64,000 nt of DNA from Benincasa hispida (GCF_009727055.1 NC_052350.1:31696843-31760842); one strand, 5' to 3'. Shown: positions 36,059 through 46,594, numbered from the stretch's first letter. Translations and numbers: made by a program. The notes: generated by a model not told the origin, from the letters alone.

Positions 36059-36719
36059 TTAGTGGGCTGTGTAATTTTTCGGAAATTGCTTGCAGACCAA
36101 GAAATTGACAACATCCGCGTACCACGGTAGTTCTTCAAGTTTAAACAACTGCTTGTCTGGAAAGGATGCGTTCATCTCCGACTGAATACGATCTACTTCA
36201 GGATTCTCTAATCTCGATAAGTGGTCAGCGACCTGGTTCTCTATTCCCTTGCGATCGATAATCTCCATATTAAATTCTTGGAGCAGGAGAACCCATCGGA
36301 TTAGCCTTGACTTGCATCTTTTTTGGTCATTAAATATCTTATTACCGAGTGGTTGGTGTGAACTATAACTTTGGATCCCAATAAGTAAGGTCAAAATTTT
36401 TCAATCGCAAAGATTACCGCAAGAAGCTCCTTCTCTGTGGTGGTGTAGTTTGCGTGCGCGGAGTTCAATGTTCTGCTTGCATATGCGATGGGGTATAACA
36501 TTGCCTTTTCCTTCTGTGCTAACACTGCCCCCATTGCATAACCGCTGGCATCGCACATCAGCTCGAATGGCTTTATCTAGTCGGGTGCGATCAAAATAGG
36601 CATTGTAATCAATGCATCCTTTAGTACTTTAAATGCGTTGAGGCATTACGAATCAAAGTCAAAAGTTTTGTTAGTCTCTAGCAACGCACTCAACGGTCGA
36701 GCTGTTTTAGAGAAGTCCT
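36059..36719 (-). pseudogene. Tat/Athila RNase H remnant
   Basis: The ORF 36059-36394 keeps the end of the domain (RLIRWVLLLQEFNMEIIDRKG, then ENQVADHLSRLENP). Upstream, 36400-36700 matches the core in shifted frames (MCDASGYAMGA, ASRTLNSAHANYTTTEKELL). Several nonsense codons interrupt it. The segment links the reverse transcriptase upstream to the integrase finger downstream in the normal gypsy order. Confidence 0.8.
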
Positions 36720-37475
36720 TCATAAATCATCGGTAGACCCTGTATGTCCCAAGAAACTCCTTAGAGCCTTCACATTTGCTGGAGGTGGAAGTTTTTCAAT
36801 GGCCTTAATTTTTTCTTTATCCACCTCTAGCCCCTCCTTGGAAACCTTGTGCCCGAGCATAATTCCTTCATTAACCATGAAATGGCATTTCTCCCAATTC
36901 AGCACCAAATTGGTCTCTTCACATCTTTTTAGTATCTTCTCTAAGTTCTTCAAACAGACTTCATATGTTTGCCTATAAATAGAGAAATCGTCCATAAAGA
37001 TTTCCATTGAGTCCTCGAGATATTCGGAGAAGATTTCCATCATGCACCTCTGAAACGTGCTCGATGCATTGCATAATCCAAACTTCATGCGGCAAAAAGC
37101 AAACATTCCATACGGATAGGTGAATGTGATCTTTTCTTGGTCTTCTGGTGCAATCATTATCTGGTTGTAGCCCACATACCCATCAAGAAAACAGAAGTAG
37201 TCATTCCCTGCTAATCGGTCTAGCATTTGATCAATGAAAAGTAAAGAGAAATTATCCTTCTTCATCACCGCATTGAGCTTTCGGTAGCCCATACAAATCC
37301 GCCAGCCAGTGACAATCCTCATGGGTATTAACTTGTTTTTTACATTTGGGACTACCGTAATTCCCCCCTTCTTGGGAATGCATTGCACGAGGCTAACCCA
37401 CGTGCAATCGGCGGTAGGGTATATGATGCCAGAATCTAACCATTTAATGATCTCCTTTTTTACAACCTCCTTCAT
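36720..37475 (-). pseudogene. Tat/Athila reverse transcriptase, longest intact frame
   Basis: This 251-codon frame has the gypsy reverse transcriptase order: WVSLVQCIPKKGG, MGYRKLNAVMKKDNFSL, FCFLDGYVGYNQI, PYGMFAFCRMKFGLCNA, the catalytic FMDDFS motif near residue 160, then CEETNLVLNWEKCHFMV and LGHKVSKEGLEVDKEKI. The LVLNWEKCHFMV wording is characteristic of Tat/Athila. The first catalytic block reads LDGYVGYNQI, where LDGYSGYNQI is usual. The frame ends at a stop after LRSFLGH. Upstream it is separated from the protease by further stops. Confidence 0.88.
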
Positions 37476-38095
37476 CGCAGATTCAGTCTACGTTGAGGTT
37501 CGATAGAGCCTTTCTCGTTTTCTTCGAGCCAAATTCTGTGCATGCATTATGTTGGGCTAATTCCTCTTATATCTGCTAGCGTCCACCCGATTGCTTTTAT
37601 ATACTTCTTCAAAATGCTGAGCAGCGCATTTTCTTGTTCTTCTGGTAGCACAGAGGATATTATTACCAGCAAAGTTTAATTTTTCTCAAAGAAAACGTAC
37701 TTCAAATTATTAGGTAGAGTTTTTAGCTCCAAGGTAAATGGTTGTTCTAAGGAAGGTTTCTATGTTTTTCTCTCTTCATTCAAATTCAATTTTTCTTCAT
37801 TGTTTACTATCACAGTGATTACATGGTAGGTTTCTACGGATGTTGTCGCATCCTCTCTTACTTCATCTTCTTCTTAAGACTCCAACTCTTCATCGCAACT
37901 GTGTTCATCGTCAGATTCTGATAAGCTTTCATCTTCTGGATACTTCATCGCTTTGACAATATTAAACTTGAGCTTCTTTCCATTTATGATCATCGTGATC
38001 TCTCCTTTGTGCACATCAATTTGAGCACGACCAGTAGATAAAAATGGTCATCCCAATTGAAGGATCTCATATCTAAGAGTTCCATGAGCATGTTC
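37476..38095 (-). pseudogene. Tat/Athila protease end and linker, truncated
   Basis: Minus-strand translation gives PFLSTGRAQIDVHKGEITM and FNIVKAMKYPEDE, the conserved region after the retropepsin domain of Athila-type elements. An acidic linker follows with at least three in-frame stops. Homology ends at about 38095, where unrelated LTR-like sequence begins. No gag is present in the window for this element. Confidence 0.75.
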
Positions 38096-38374
38096 AGATC
38101 GCTTTGATCTCACAGTGACCAAAATACAAACATATACATTCAACACATACAATTAAGCAAATAAACTTTAATTAACGGCATGCTTAGAACAAGATAAATA
38201 ATAAGGGAGAGAGTTCCATACCAGTTGAAGACGTTCTTCACACTTCAGAACTCCAACGCAGCGGAAACCCTCCACAAGATCTACCAACGCCCAGCAGCAA
38301 CGTCAACAATTGTAGAACGAATGACGCGAACTCACGACCACAATGGAGACGACACCACCTGATAAGCGTCTGCC
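38096..38374 (-). mobile_element. LTR-end fragment of uncertain family
   Basis: The minus strand contains GGTTTCCGCTGCGTTGGAG, a wording also found in diverged form near the ends of other LTRs here (around 50262). I could not define termini. It lies between the truncated Tat protease and the 3' LTR of the second gypsy element. Confidence 0.35.
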
Positions 38375-38379
38375 ATGCT

Positions 38380-38939
38380 TGTTGGATGCAAAGCTAGAGG
38401 TCCTTCTAGGATCCTTGCAAACACTCACAAAGAAAGCTACTTAGATCGAACTTAGAATCTATGATGGTCACTCTTAGATCTTAAGACAACTCACTCCAGA
38501 ATTAGTTTGATCAAGACTAATCCAATGAATTGATTTAAAGATCAAATCTAAAGCAAGATTTGAAAGAAAAAGACAACACCAAAGGATTGAATAAGCACAA
38601 ACTTTTTACTATTGATAATCTGAGTTTTGAAGAACATAACAAGCCATTTTATAAGACAAATGGTCATGAATGCAAGAAACTCAAAAATCATTCAAATACA
38701 ATTAATTGCAAATTGTAGAAAATAATACCTAGAAACTTGAAACTTAATTGCATACTAAATTATAAGTCCAAATGCAAATCTAGGAATGTAGAAAGTCTTC
38801 AAATTGCCTTAAATATCTCCTCTAGAAGGTGGCAAAGTAGATATGCACGTTTGACAAGGTTTGACATCACATTTTCCCATGCAGTGCATACTTGACAACA
38901 TTTTCTTCACAAAATCTGCACACTTTTTTTTACCACCAT
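38380..38939 (-). mobile_element. 3' LTR of gypsy element 2
   Basis: The plus strand starts TGTTGGATGCAAAGCTA (38380) and ends in a T-run followed by ACCACCA (38939). It aligns over its length with the LTR at 45974-46594, which is about 60 bp longer; the difference comes from many small indels. Together they bracket the second gypsy element on the minus strand. Confidence 0.8.
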
Positions 38940-38977
38940 GTCATCTTCCAAACTATAGGAATTCTCCCATGTCATCT

Positions 38978-40969
38978 TGTTGACAATTTATTTGATCTAA
39001 TGCTACAAGCTCATGTCCCCGTTACCAGTTCCCCGGCAACGGCGCCAAAAACTTGTTGCTATCTTTTTGATTGATTATAATCCGATATATCGGAACATGC
39101 AAACGTGCCACAGATATGCTATACAATGCACGCAAGATACTAATCCCTATTATGCGCTACTACTCTGGCCTTATGCGATATTTACTTTTGATGCGGTAGT
39201 ATGCCCTTTTTGTGTCACAAGTTTTCTTACGATGAAACTAAGTGTAATTCCATCGCAAGTTTCTCGGTATGATCCGAGATCGAACACGGGGAAATACGAT
39301 ACCGGTTTAATGTGGTGTTTTCATGTTGTTATGGACCGGTTTCTCAATTCTTTAAAAGGTGTGTGTATGGTACAAAAGCTGTAAAGTTGCGATAAAGTAA
39401 AACAGTAAAGTAAATACAATAAACCTAAGCTAGATGTATTTGATACAGGCGCAATGTACAAGATGCTAAAGAGTGGGCTAGTTGTGAAGTCTGTGCAAGG
39501 ACATGGTTTGCGATGGCAAGGCTTAAGGCGAGAAAAGAAAAGGAAAGATAAGTATACAAATCATTGCAAGGTCTTAAAGAAAGTAAAGAGACGAATATTG
39601 TTCCGTTCTTCTCATGGCGTACACCTCTCAGTGATCGGCCACGTTTTCGATATGTCTATGTAGAAACTAGAGTTAAACGTGATGAACGCAAGGTTGCTTC
39701 CATGTCTGGAAGTACTACTCACTTTAGTTAACGCACTCTCCTGACCTTCTCTCGATAGATCAGAATAACATCTTCACTTCTGCTCTCACAGGTGAAGATG
39801 TCGTCCAGCATGCTTTAGCTAAACGTATTTAGTAAGTTTAATTTACATTAAGTCTTAGGATACTTATAATGCTTATCGAAAGATAAAGAAAACATGATGG
39901 AGACAATGTATATGAGGGAAACAATGATAGACAGAATACAGAAGATGGTCATAATCAAAACAACTATTATTTCTAGCAATTGTCTGATACATGATGAATG
40001 AATATATAAAGATGACAAAGATATGGAGTACAAAGAAAGAGTAGTTAGAGACGATCAGTGCCAATGTCTTGGTCCCTGGTCAGTGGAAATCTGCTTGCCG
40101 CTTATGGTTGACAGTGTAGGAAAATCTCCCCTCTCGGTCTAGCCTTTCGATAGCAGAGTCCTTGAACAAAGCTTCACTCGGGGATGATGGATTGAGGCTC
40201 AGAGATTACACCTTTCGGCCTTATCTCATCTTCTTCTTCCCAGATGAATCGTTATGCACTCAGCTAAGCTTTCTCTTCTCTTTAGAATTTTGCAGCACTT
40301 TACCCAGCACCAAATAGCATATGACTGGATAAAACCTAGTTCTATGGAATCCCCTGTCACTGAAATTCCCTTCACTGGAATTTTACCCAATACTTTCACT
40401 GAATTCCATGGGGGTATTTATAGGATGAATATCTTTGACTCCAGCCAAGTGGTCCCACATTTAGTTATGGAAATTCTGAAGATGGAGGGATTTTATTCCT
40501 TTCCATTTTGCAATCAATCCATCAATCGTGCACAATCATTAGCCGTACACGCGTCGTGATCTTCTTTACTTGCATTGGTCACTCACATCACTCGATCGTT
40601 GGTTCGTATGCGGCGTTGGTTTTTATAACCGCATGCGGTTGTCAGGAAAAACAGGATCGACTATCGCCATGCGCCACTCCTTCACTACTTGTTTTATGCA
40701 TTGACACACTAAGAGCGCATAGATGATAGGTATGCATTGATGGAATTCGGTTGAGCCTTGATCGCAAGTGGTGACTTCGATTTTCCTGCAAAACAGAGCA
40801 AATATTCGCTATATTCTCCATCTTTTGGCGTTAGTGGGTTTCCTTACAATCATTTGGAATTATTAACAAACTAAGCTAATTTCTATACAATTGGCGCATA
40901 ATCCTTTACTTTTGGCCGCAAATATCTAGATAAAGTGGCATAAATAACTTGTATTTCTACAAGTTATCA
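38978..40969 (-). mobile_element. LTR C with primer-binding site, inserted in gypsy element 2
   Basis: On the minus strand the LTR starts TGATAACTTGTAG at 40969 and ends CAACA at 39054, followed by six bases and the primer site. The inserted unit as a whole runs from TG (38978) to CA (40969) and is bracketed by CATCT at 38973-38977 and 40970-40974. Only 76 bp lie between LTR C and the left duplication, so almost the whole internal region and the other LTR are gone; just TGTTG at 38978 may remain of it. The hairpin AACTTGTATTTCTACAAGTT lies at 40947-40966, and TATAAATA on the minus strand at 40415-40422. Confidence 0.8.
39030..39047 (-). promoter_or_regulatory. tRNA-Asp-type primer-binding site
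   Basis: The minus strand reads TGGCGCCGTTGCCGGGGA, complementary to the 3' end (with CCA) of plant tRNA-Asp. This is the usual primer for Tat/Athila-type elements. It lies six bases inside LTR C and fixes the element's orientation as minus. Confidence 0.92.
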
Positions 40970-41500
40970 CATCTCCATGTCATTATCTTCTTGACTCATT
41001 GAACTAACATTATATAAAACTTTGGTCTCAAAGTTATTTGTCGGTTCTTGTGAATTTGCTAGTTTTTTAAGATGTAGTGTGAATGCCTCTTGAATCTTCT
41101 TTGTCTTGCTTCTTGTAATTGATCTTTTAGGCATATGCAATGGTTCAATGGTTGAAGTCATATCATCCCCCCTTTCTTTAAAATGATTTGTCCTCAAATT
41201 GAGGTCTTCATTCCCTACATCAAAAGGAGTCAGATCAGCCACATTGAAAGTAGAACTTACGTTGTACTCACCTCGAAGATCCAATTTGTAGGCATTATCA
41301 TTGATCCGCTCTACCATTTGAAATGGACCATCTCCTCTTGGTTGAAGTTTAGACATCCTTTGATCTGGAAACATTTCCTTTTGTAGATGTACCCAAACCC
41401 AATCACCGGGTTTCAAAATCATTTTCTTTCTCCCTTGGTTCTTGCTATTGACAAGCTTTTGATTATGCTTTTCAATCCTTTCTTTGACTTCTTTATGCAA
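40967..41500 (-). pseudogene. Gypsy element 2, integrase C-terminal region
   Basis: 177 codons with the post-core module of gypsy integrases: KPGDWVWVHLQKEMFP, GDGPFQMVERINDNAYKLDL, STFNVADLTPFDV. The stop codon TGA is formed by the first three bases of the inserted LTR C (40967-40969). In the duplicate at 46595-46850 the frame runs about seven codons further. It is separated from the integrase core only by a stop near 41503. No chromodomain is obvious. Confidence 0.85.
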
Positions 41501-41505
41501 ATTTT

Positions 41506-42039
41506 TTATGTATTCTGCTCTTGAAATAGCTGCATCACTAGTAACATATTAGGCGGCAAAGGTGACAAATCTAACGGAGTTAATGGATTAAAGCCATACA
41601 CAACCTCAAAAGGTGAACAATGAGTGGTGCTATGTATTGCTCTATTGTAAGCAAACTCTACAAAAGGTAGAGTATCCTCCCAAGACTTAAGATTTTTAGA
41701 AATTAATGACCTAAGCAAAGTTCCCAATGTTCTATTAACCACCTCAGTTTGCCCAACGGTTTGTGGGTGACAAGTTGTTGAAAACAAAAGCTTAGTTCTC
41801 AACTTACCCCACAAAACTTTCCAAAAATGGCTTAAAAATTTTGCATCTCTATCATTAACAATGGTCTTAGGAATTCCGTGCAATCTAACCACTTCCCTAA
41901 AGAAAAGATTAGCTATGTTAGTAGCATCATCTGTTTTATTACATGGTATGAAATGTGCCATTTTACTAAACCTATCAACTACCACAAAAATACTATCATG
42001 ATGTCTCCTAGTCTTTGGTAGTCCTAAAACAAAATCCAT
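41506..42039 (-). pseudogene. Gypsy element 2, integrase catalytic core
   Basis: The frame starts [12 protein letters not shown] with the first catalytic aspartate, followed by [15 protein letters not shown]. The second aspartate is in [14 protein letters not shown], and the glutamate comes after [18 protein letters not shown]. All three DDE residues appear present, but the frame is closed at both ends by stops: 42040-42051 upstream of M, and after [14 protein letters not shown] and FEVVYGFNP are other family blocks. The element is broken elsewhere, so the protein is not expected to be made. Confidence 0.88.
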
Positions 42040-42051
42040 GCTAATGTCAAC

Positions 42052-42369
42052 CTAAGGTCCACTAGAAACATCTAAAGGTCTGTAAAGACCATGTGGTTGT
42101 GTCTTAGACTTAGCCTCCTTACATTTTAAACATTGTTTGCACACTTTATTCACATCCTTTCTCATTTTCAACCAATAAAAATGTTCAGCCAACATCTTAT
42201 ATGTTTTAAATTCCCCAAAATGCCCCATTAGTCCTCCCCCATGAGCTTCCTTCACAAGCAGCTCTCTTATGGAACACTTAGAAATACAAAGTTTTCCTTT
42301 CCTAAAAAGCATTTCATCAAACATAATATAATCATGCACGTTTTTCCCTTCTAAAAATTGAATATACAC
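42052..42369 (-). pseudogene. Gypsy element 2, integrase zinc-finger region
   Basis: 105 codons containing the HHCC finger: HGGGLMGHFG, then CKQCLKCKEAKSK, and YRPLDVSSGP leading toward the core. The spacing of two histidines then CX2C is as expected. A stop near 42049-42051 separates it from the core frame. Confidence 0.85.
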
Positions 42370-42467
42370 ATCATGAAATTCAGATGCCTCTACTTGTACA
42401 AATCAATCATGTGTTTAAAACCAAGAATTTTTGCACTAAGGGAAGAAAACAATGCATACCTTCTTGA

Positions 42468-42605
42468 TAATGCATCAGCCACCACATTATCCTTACCTTT
42501 CTTGTAATGAATGACATATGGAAATGTCTCAATGAACTCTACCTATTTAGCATGCCACTTGTTCAACTTTTTTTGGCTTTTGAGGTGCTTCAAGCTTTCA
42601 TGATC
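42468..42605 (-). pseudogene. Gypsy element 2, RNase H fragment (first copy of a 138-bp repeat)
   Basis: The minus strand encodes [19 protein letters not shown], part of a gypsy RNase H. The identical 138 bp recur at 42743-42880 between two adapter junctions. The rest of RNase H and the RT thumb are missing between here and 42919. Confidence 0.8.
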
Positions 42606-42704
42606 CGTGTGGATGACAAACTCTTTTGGCCACAAGTAATGTTGCCAAACTTGCAAAGCCCTTACAAGTGCAATAATTCCTTATCATATGTGGGGTAGCT
42701 AAGT

Positions 42705-42742
42705 CTGTCTCTTATACACATCTAGATGTGTATAAGAGACAG
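42705..42742. other. Sequencing artefact: Tn5 mosaic-end junction adapter (copy 1)
   Basis: The sequence is the 19-bp Tn5 mosaic end CTGTCTCTTATACACATCT followed by its exact reverse complement, a 38-bp perfect palindrome. This is the circularisation junction of Nextera mate-pair libraries. It is not genomic. Sequence on the two sides need not be adjacent in the real chromosome. Confidence 0.97.
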
Positions 42743-42880
42743 TAATGCATCAGCCACCACATTATCCTTACCTTTCTTGTAATGAATGACATATGGAAAT
42801 GTCTCAATGAACTCTACCTATTTAGCATGCCACTTGTTCAACTTTTTTTGGCTTTTGAGGTGCTTCAAGCTTTCATGATC
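42743..42880 (-). repeat. 138-bp duplicate of 42468-42605 between adapter junctions
   Basis: By eye identical to 42468-42605 at a constant offset of 275 bp. It is bounded on both sides by junction adapters, so the duplication is almost certainly an assembly artefact rather than a biological repeat. Confidence 0.93.
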
Positions 42881-42918
42881 TTGTCTCTTATACACATCTA
42901 GATGTGTATAAGAGACAG
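42881..42918. other. Sequencing artefact: Tn5 mosaic-end junction adapter (copy 2)
   Basis: The same 38-bp palindrome as copy 1 except that the first base is T instead of C. Read on the minus strand in frame with the reverse transcriptase it encodes [12 protein letters not shown], a peptide familiar as an adapter-derived contaminant. It is not genomic. Confidence 0.95.
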
Positions 42919-43362
42919 ACATATGTTCATTCAAATTTTTAGAGTAAACAAGAATTTCATCAAAGTATACCACAACAAATTTTCCAATGTATTCTCTCAA
43001 AACATGATTCATTAGCCTCATAAAAGTACTTGGTGCATTGGTAAGACCAAATGGCATAACAAGCCACTCATAAAGACCAAATTTTGTTTTGAAAGTCGTT
43101 TTCCACTCATCTCCCACATGCATTCAAATTTGATGGTAACCACTTTTAAAATCAATTTTTTAAACAAGTTTGCACCATTTAATTCATCTAGCATGTCATC
43201 CAATCTAGGAATAGGATGTCGATAATTTATCGTTATTTTGTTGATGGCTCGACAATCAACACACAACCTCCATGTTCCATCTTTCTTGGGCACTAAAATG
43301 ACTGGAATTGAACAAGGACTCATGCTTTCTCGAACATAACCTTTACCCATGAGTTCTTCCAC
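42919..43362 (-). pseudogene. Gypsy element 2, reverse transcriptase, frameshifted and truncated
   Basis: The first frame (43362 down to about 43150) gives [40 protein letters not shown] and [11 protein letters not shown]. After a frameshift the second frame (43123 down to 42919) gives [31 protein letters not shown] and [14 protein letters not shown]. The catalytic YxDD is changed: the second aspartate is glutamate (YFDE). The domain then stops at the adapter at 42918, so the thumb and connection are missing from the assembly. Confidence 0.85.
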
Positions 43363-44832
43363 TTACCTTTGAATTTCCTTGGCCTCGATTGGGTTGGTCC
43401 TGTATGCCGCCATATTTGGAAGCATTGCCCCGGGTATGAAGTCAATTTTGTGCTCAATTCCTCTTAAAGGAGGTAGACCCGTAGGTACATCTTCATGTGG
43501 AAACATGTCATTAAATTCCTGCAAAAGAGATTTAAAAGCACTAGGCAAACCATCATTAGAGTTAGGTTCAGATACTAAACACATTCCTTTGCACATAAGT
43601 ACAAAGTTTGGTGCTTCGAATGAAAACGTATTCCTCTCTTCCCCTTTTCTCATAACTAAACTCACATTCTTTATTTTTTCCTCAAAATCACTCTTTTTTC
43701 TCTCTTGATTTTCACTCACCTTTTGCAACTCACTTTTCTCTCTTTTTTCGCTCTTCTCCTTTAACTTACTTTCTTCTCTCCTCTCTTGATCCTCAAATTC
43801 TTTTCTTTTTTCTTTTTCTAATTTCACTTGATCGCATTGTACTTCATATGGAGATAATGGAAGCAAAGTAAACTTCTTCCCATTCAAAGTAAATGTGTAC
43901 TTGTTCAACAAACCATCATATGTGGCTTCTCTATCATATTGCCAAGGTCGGCCCAATAACATATCACCCGCATGCATAGGTACTACATCGCAAAGAACCT
44001 CATCCTTATATCTTCCCAAAGTAAAAGAAATAAGAACTTGGGAGTTTACCTTCAATTCTCCTGTGTTTGTTAACCATTGAAGTTTATATGGTATTGGATG
44101 TGGATGAGTAGTGAGTTGGAGTCTTTTTACAAGAAAGCTACTTACTACATTTGTGCAACTTCCACTATCAATCACCAAGCTACATGGGGTTCCTTCAATC
44201 AAACACCTTGTGTGAAATAAGTTCTCCCTTTGATCTTCAACTTTCTCCTCCTTGACTTGCACATTAAGTACTCTTCTTGCAACTAAGGATATAGAGTTAC
44301 CTTCTTCAATGGACTCATCATCAAAAGCTTCGGATTCTTCCTCAAGGCTGCCACCTTGTTCATCACATTCATCTTCAGAATCAATAATTCCATTTCTTAT
44401 GACTGTGACTTTTTTATTAATACAATATTTGCTCATGTGCCCAAATCCTTTGCACTTCCAACATTGAATGGAACTAGATTTCTCTCTTTCCTCCTTTGAA
44501 GCTTCATTCTTTTTCGTATAGGTGCTACCGGCTTCCACTCTTTTAAGAGCCACAAACTTCCCTTTTGCTTCACCCCTATTCACAAAACCATCCTTGTTCC
44601 AAACATTAGAATTTGAAAAGGTATTAGCTTTAGAATTATACCTCTTGGAATGTTCCTTTTCTTCTCTCAATTGTTCTTCAATTTTGATTGCATAATGATA
44701 CATATCTTCCAAGTATAGTTGAGGATATCTATCAACGATATGAGCAATTTCTTGATTTAAACCTCCAAGGAATCTAGACATGGTATCTTCTTCTTCTTCT
44801 GGAATATTTGCTCTTTCTATCAAAGTTTCCAT
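43363..44832 (-). pseudogene. Gypsy element 2, gag C-terminus and protease
   Basis: This 489-codon frame contains the end of gag, including MSRFLGGLNQEIAHIVDRY, and a CCHC zinc knuckle CWKCKGFGHMSKYC (C-X2-C-X4-H-X4-C). The retropepsin follows, with SLVIDSGSCTNVVSSFLV and MLLGRPWQYDREATYDG. A lysine/glutamate-rich coiled linker (about residues 330-395) comes next, then FKSLLQEFNDMFPHEDVPTGL, which leads into the reverse transcriptase. A stop codon separates it from RT at 43363 and another from the rest of gag at 44866-44868. It is the longest surviving open frame of the element. Confidence 0.88.
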
Positions 44833-44865
44833 CTCTTGATAATATTCAGCTACACTTTTTGTTCC

Positions 44866-45385
44866 CTACCTCAAAACTTGCAATTTAGTTCTAAAATCTC
44901 TTTCATAATGTTTTGGAACATACCTCTTTCTCATGGCTTCTTTAAGTTCTTCCCAAGTTTCAATGGGATCCTCCTCTTTCCTCTTTCTCTCAGATTTGAG
45001 ATGTTGGTACCAATTTCCCAAATGGTTAGTGAACACAGCAATGGCAAGTCTCATCTTCTTATTCTCACTGAATGTGTTGCAATCAAACACATGTTCTATC
45101 TTCCTTTCCCATTCATGCCTTCGCATCTGACGTTCCACAAAATGGTGGAATTTTGAGCTTGATTCCACTATCTCTATCTTCATAGATTCTTTCTCCTCGT
45201 CTAGGGTGCATATTATTTCTTCCTCTTCCTCTCATGTTTCCTCTTCCTCCAATTTGTCTTTCTTGTTCAACTAAGTCAATTACTCCTTCATCTTCTTGTA
45301 AGACTCTTTGTTTTTGTGCCCTTCTTTCTTGCCTATCTTCCCTCATCATTTCCATCATGCCTTGAATGGCTTGAAGAATAGTCAT
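44866..45385 (-). pseudogene. Gypsy element 2, gag N-terminal half, frameshifted
   Basis: Two overlapping frames share the gag matrix/capsid start. The first (45385-45113) begins MTILQAIQGMMEMMREDRQ and holds an Arg/Gly-rich RGRGRNNMHPRRG patch and KLKIPPFCG. The second (45183-44866) continues with HEWERKIEHVFDC, RLAIAVFTNHLGNWYQHL and ETWEELKEAMRKRYVPKHYE. The change of frame around 45113-45183 and the stop after LQVLR (44866-44868) disable it. Confidence 0.82.
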
Positions 45386-45973
45386 ATTAGTATCTTGTAC
45401 TTGTGGTACTCCTTCACCCTAATAAAAGGACCTCACCACACTTCTCCCAATTTCACTCAAGAACACTCGTGTTTATCACTCAAGGGTAAGCTTTTGGTAC
45501 TAGGTCAAAGATGTAAGGGTTGGCTTATATTTTTGGTGCAATCTCACTAAAAGTTTGATAAAAAAAAAATCATAATGATCAACTCTCACAAACTAAGATT
45601 AGAGTAAATAAACTTACACTAAAAATAAAACAATCTGGATTTTTTTTCCTCAAATGAATGACAAGAAACTTTCATGTGCTTTGGATCTTTGATTTCTTTT
45701 TTTCTTTTTTTTCAGCTACTGTTTTTCTTCTTCTTTTTTTTTTTTTTTTTTTTGCTAATGTTTTTTTTTTTTTTTTGCTGACTTTTTTTTTCTTTAAGAT
45801 CCAGGCTAATTTGAAGAAGTTTTGAAAGTAAAGTTGTAGTAGTCTTAACCTACAAGAGTAAGTCAAATTCTAATGGGAAAAAATAAAAGTAAAATAAATA
45901 AATTGAAACAAAGTAAGATAACACTTCTACAGGAACAATGCTATAGTCAAATGATAAGCTGCCGCTGTGGCCT
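45386..45973 (-). mobile_element. Leader region of gypsy element 2
   Basis: Untranslated sequence between the 5' LTR (ending CCAACA at 45974) and gag. It contains long homopolymer tracts: T-runs at about 45737-45755 and 45762-45776 with CTT blocks. The presumed primer site directly beside the LTR (45955-45973, AAGGCCACAGCGGCAGC on the minus strand) is not one I can match to a tRNA. The ORF 45672-45866 is a poly-lysine product of the T-tracts. Confidence 0.55.
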
Positions 45974-46594
45974 TGTTGGATGCAAAGCTAAAGGTTCTTC
46001 TAAGGAATCCTTGCAACACTGTGGATCACAAAGAAGACTACTTAGATCGAACTTAAATAAATCTTATGAATGATCACTGCTTAGATTCTAAGACAACTCA
46101 CTCCAAAATTAGTATTGAAATCAAAAAACTAAAATCAATGAATTTGATTTAAAGATCAATCTAGAAGCAAAGATTGCTGGAAAGGAAAAATCTTCAGGGA
46201 CACAATCCAAAAGGGTTAGAATAAGCACAGAGCTTTTTACTATTGATAATTTGAGTTTGAAGAACATAAAAGCCATTTATAGGTCAAATTGGTCTGGATG
46301 CAAGAAAACTCAAAAGTCATATTCAAATACAATTAATGCCAAATAATTTGTTAGAAAATATTTAAACCATTTGAAACTTTGAAACATTGAATTGCATTAC
46401 AAATTATAGTCCAAATGCAATCTAGAATGTAGAAAAGTCTTTAAATTATGCCCTTAAATATATCCTCTATAAGGTGGCAAAGTAGATATGCCGTTTAACA
46501 GCTAAGTTTGACATTCACATTCGCCATGCCCATTGCACACTTTGAACAATATTTTGCTTTACGAAAATCTGCAACACTTTTTTTTTACCCAACA
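45974..46594 (-). mobile_element. 5' LTR of gypsy element 2
   Basis: The plus strand runs from TGTTGGATGC (45974) to TTTACCCAACA (46594), giving the minus-strand LTR a TGTTGG...CCAACA frame. It is homologous to 38380-38939. It carries a TATA-like CTATAAATGG on the minus strand near 46274. The next 255 bp upstream are pol C-terminus sequence rather than host DNA, so this LTR is shared with a truncated upstream copy. Confidence 0.8.

Noticed and set aside
39030..39047. Possible tRNA-Asp gene
   Set aside because: Only 18 bases match the tRNA 3' end, on the complementary strand beside an LTR; it is a primer-binding site.
42818..43123. Open frame joining reverse transcriptase to RNase H through [12 protein letters not shown]
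   Set aside because: The joining residues are the translated mosaic-end adapter; the frame is an assembly chimera, not a protein.
45672..45866. Lysine-rich ORF
   Set aside because: Product of poly(T)/CTT tracts in the leader of gypsy element 2.
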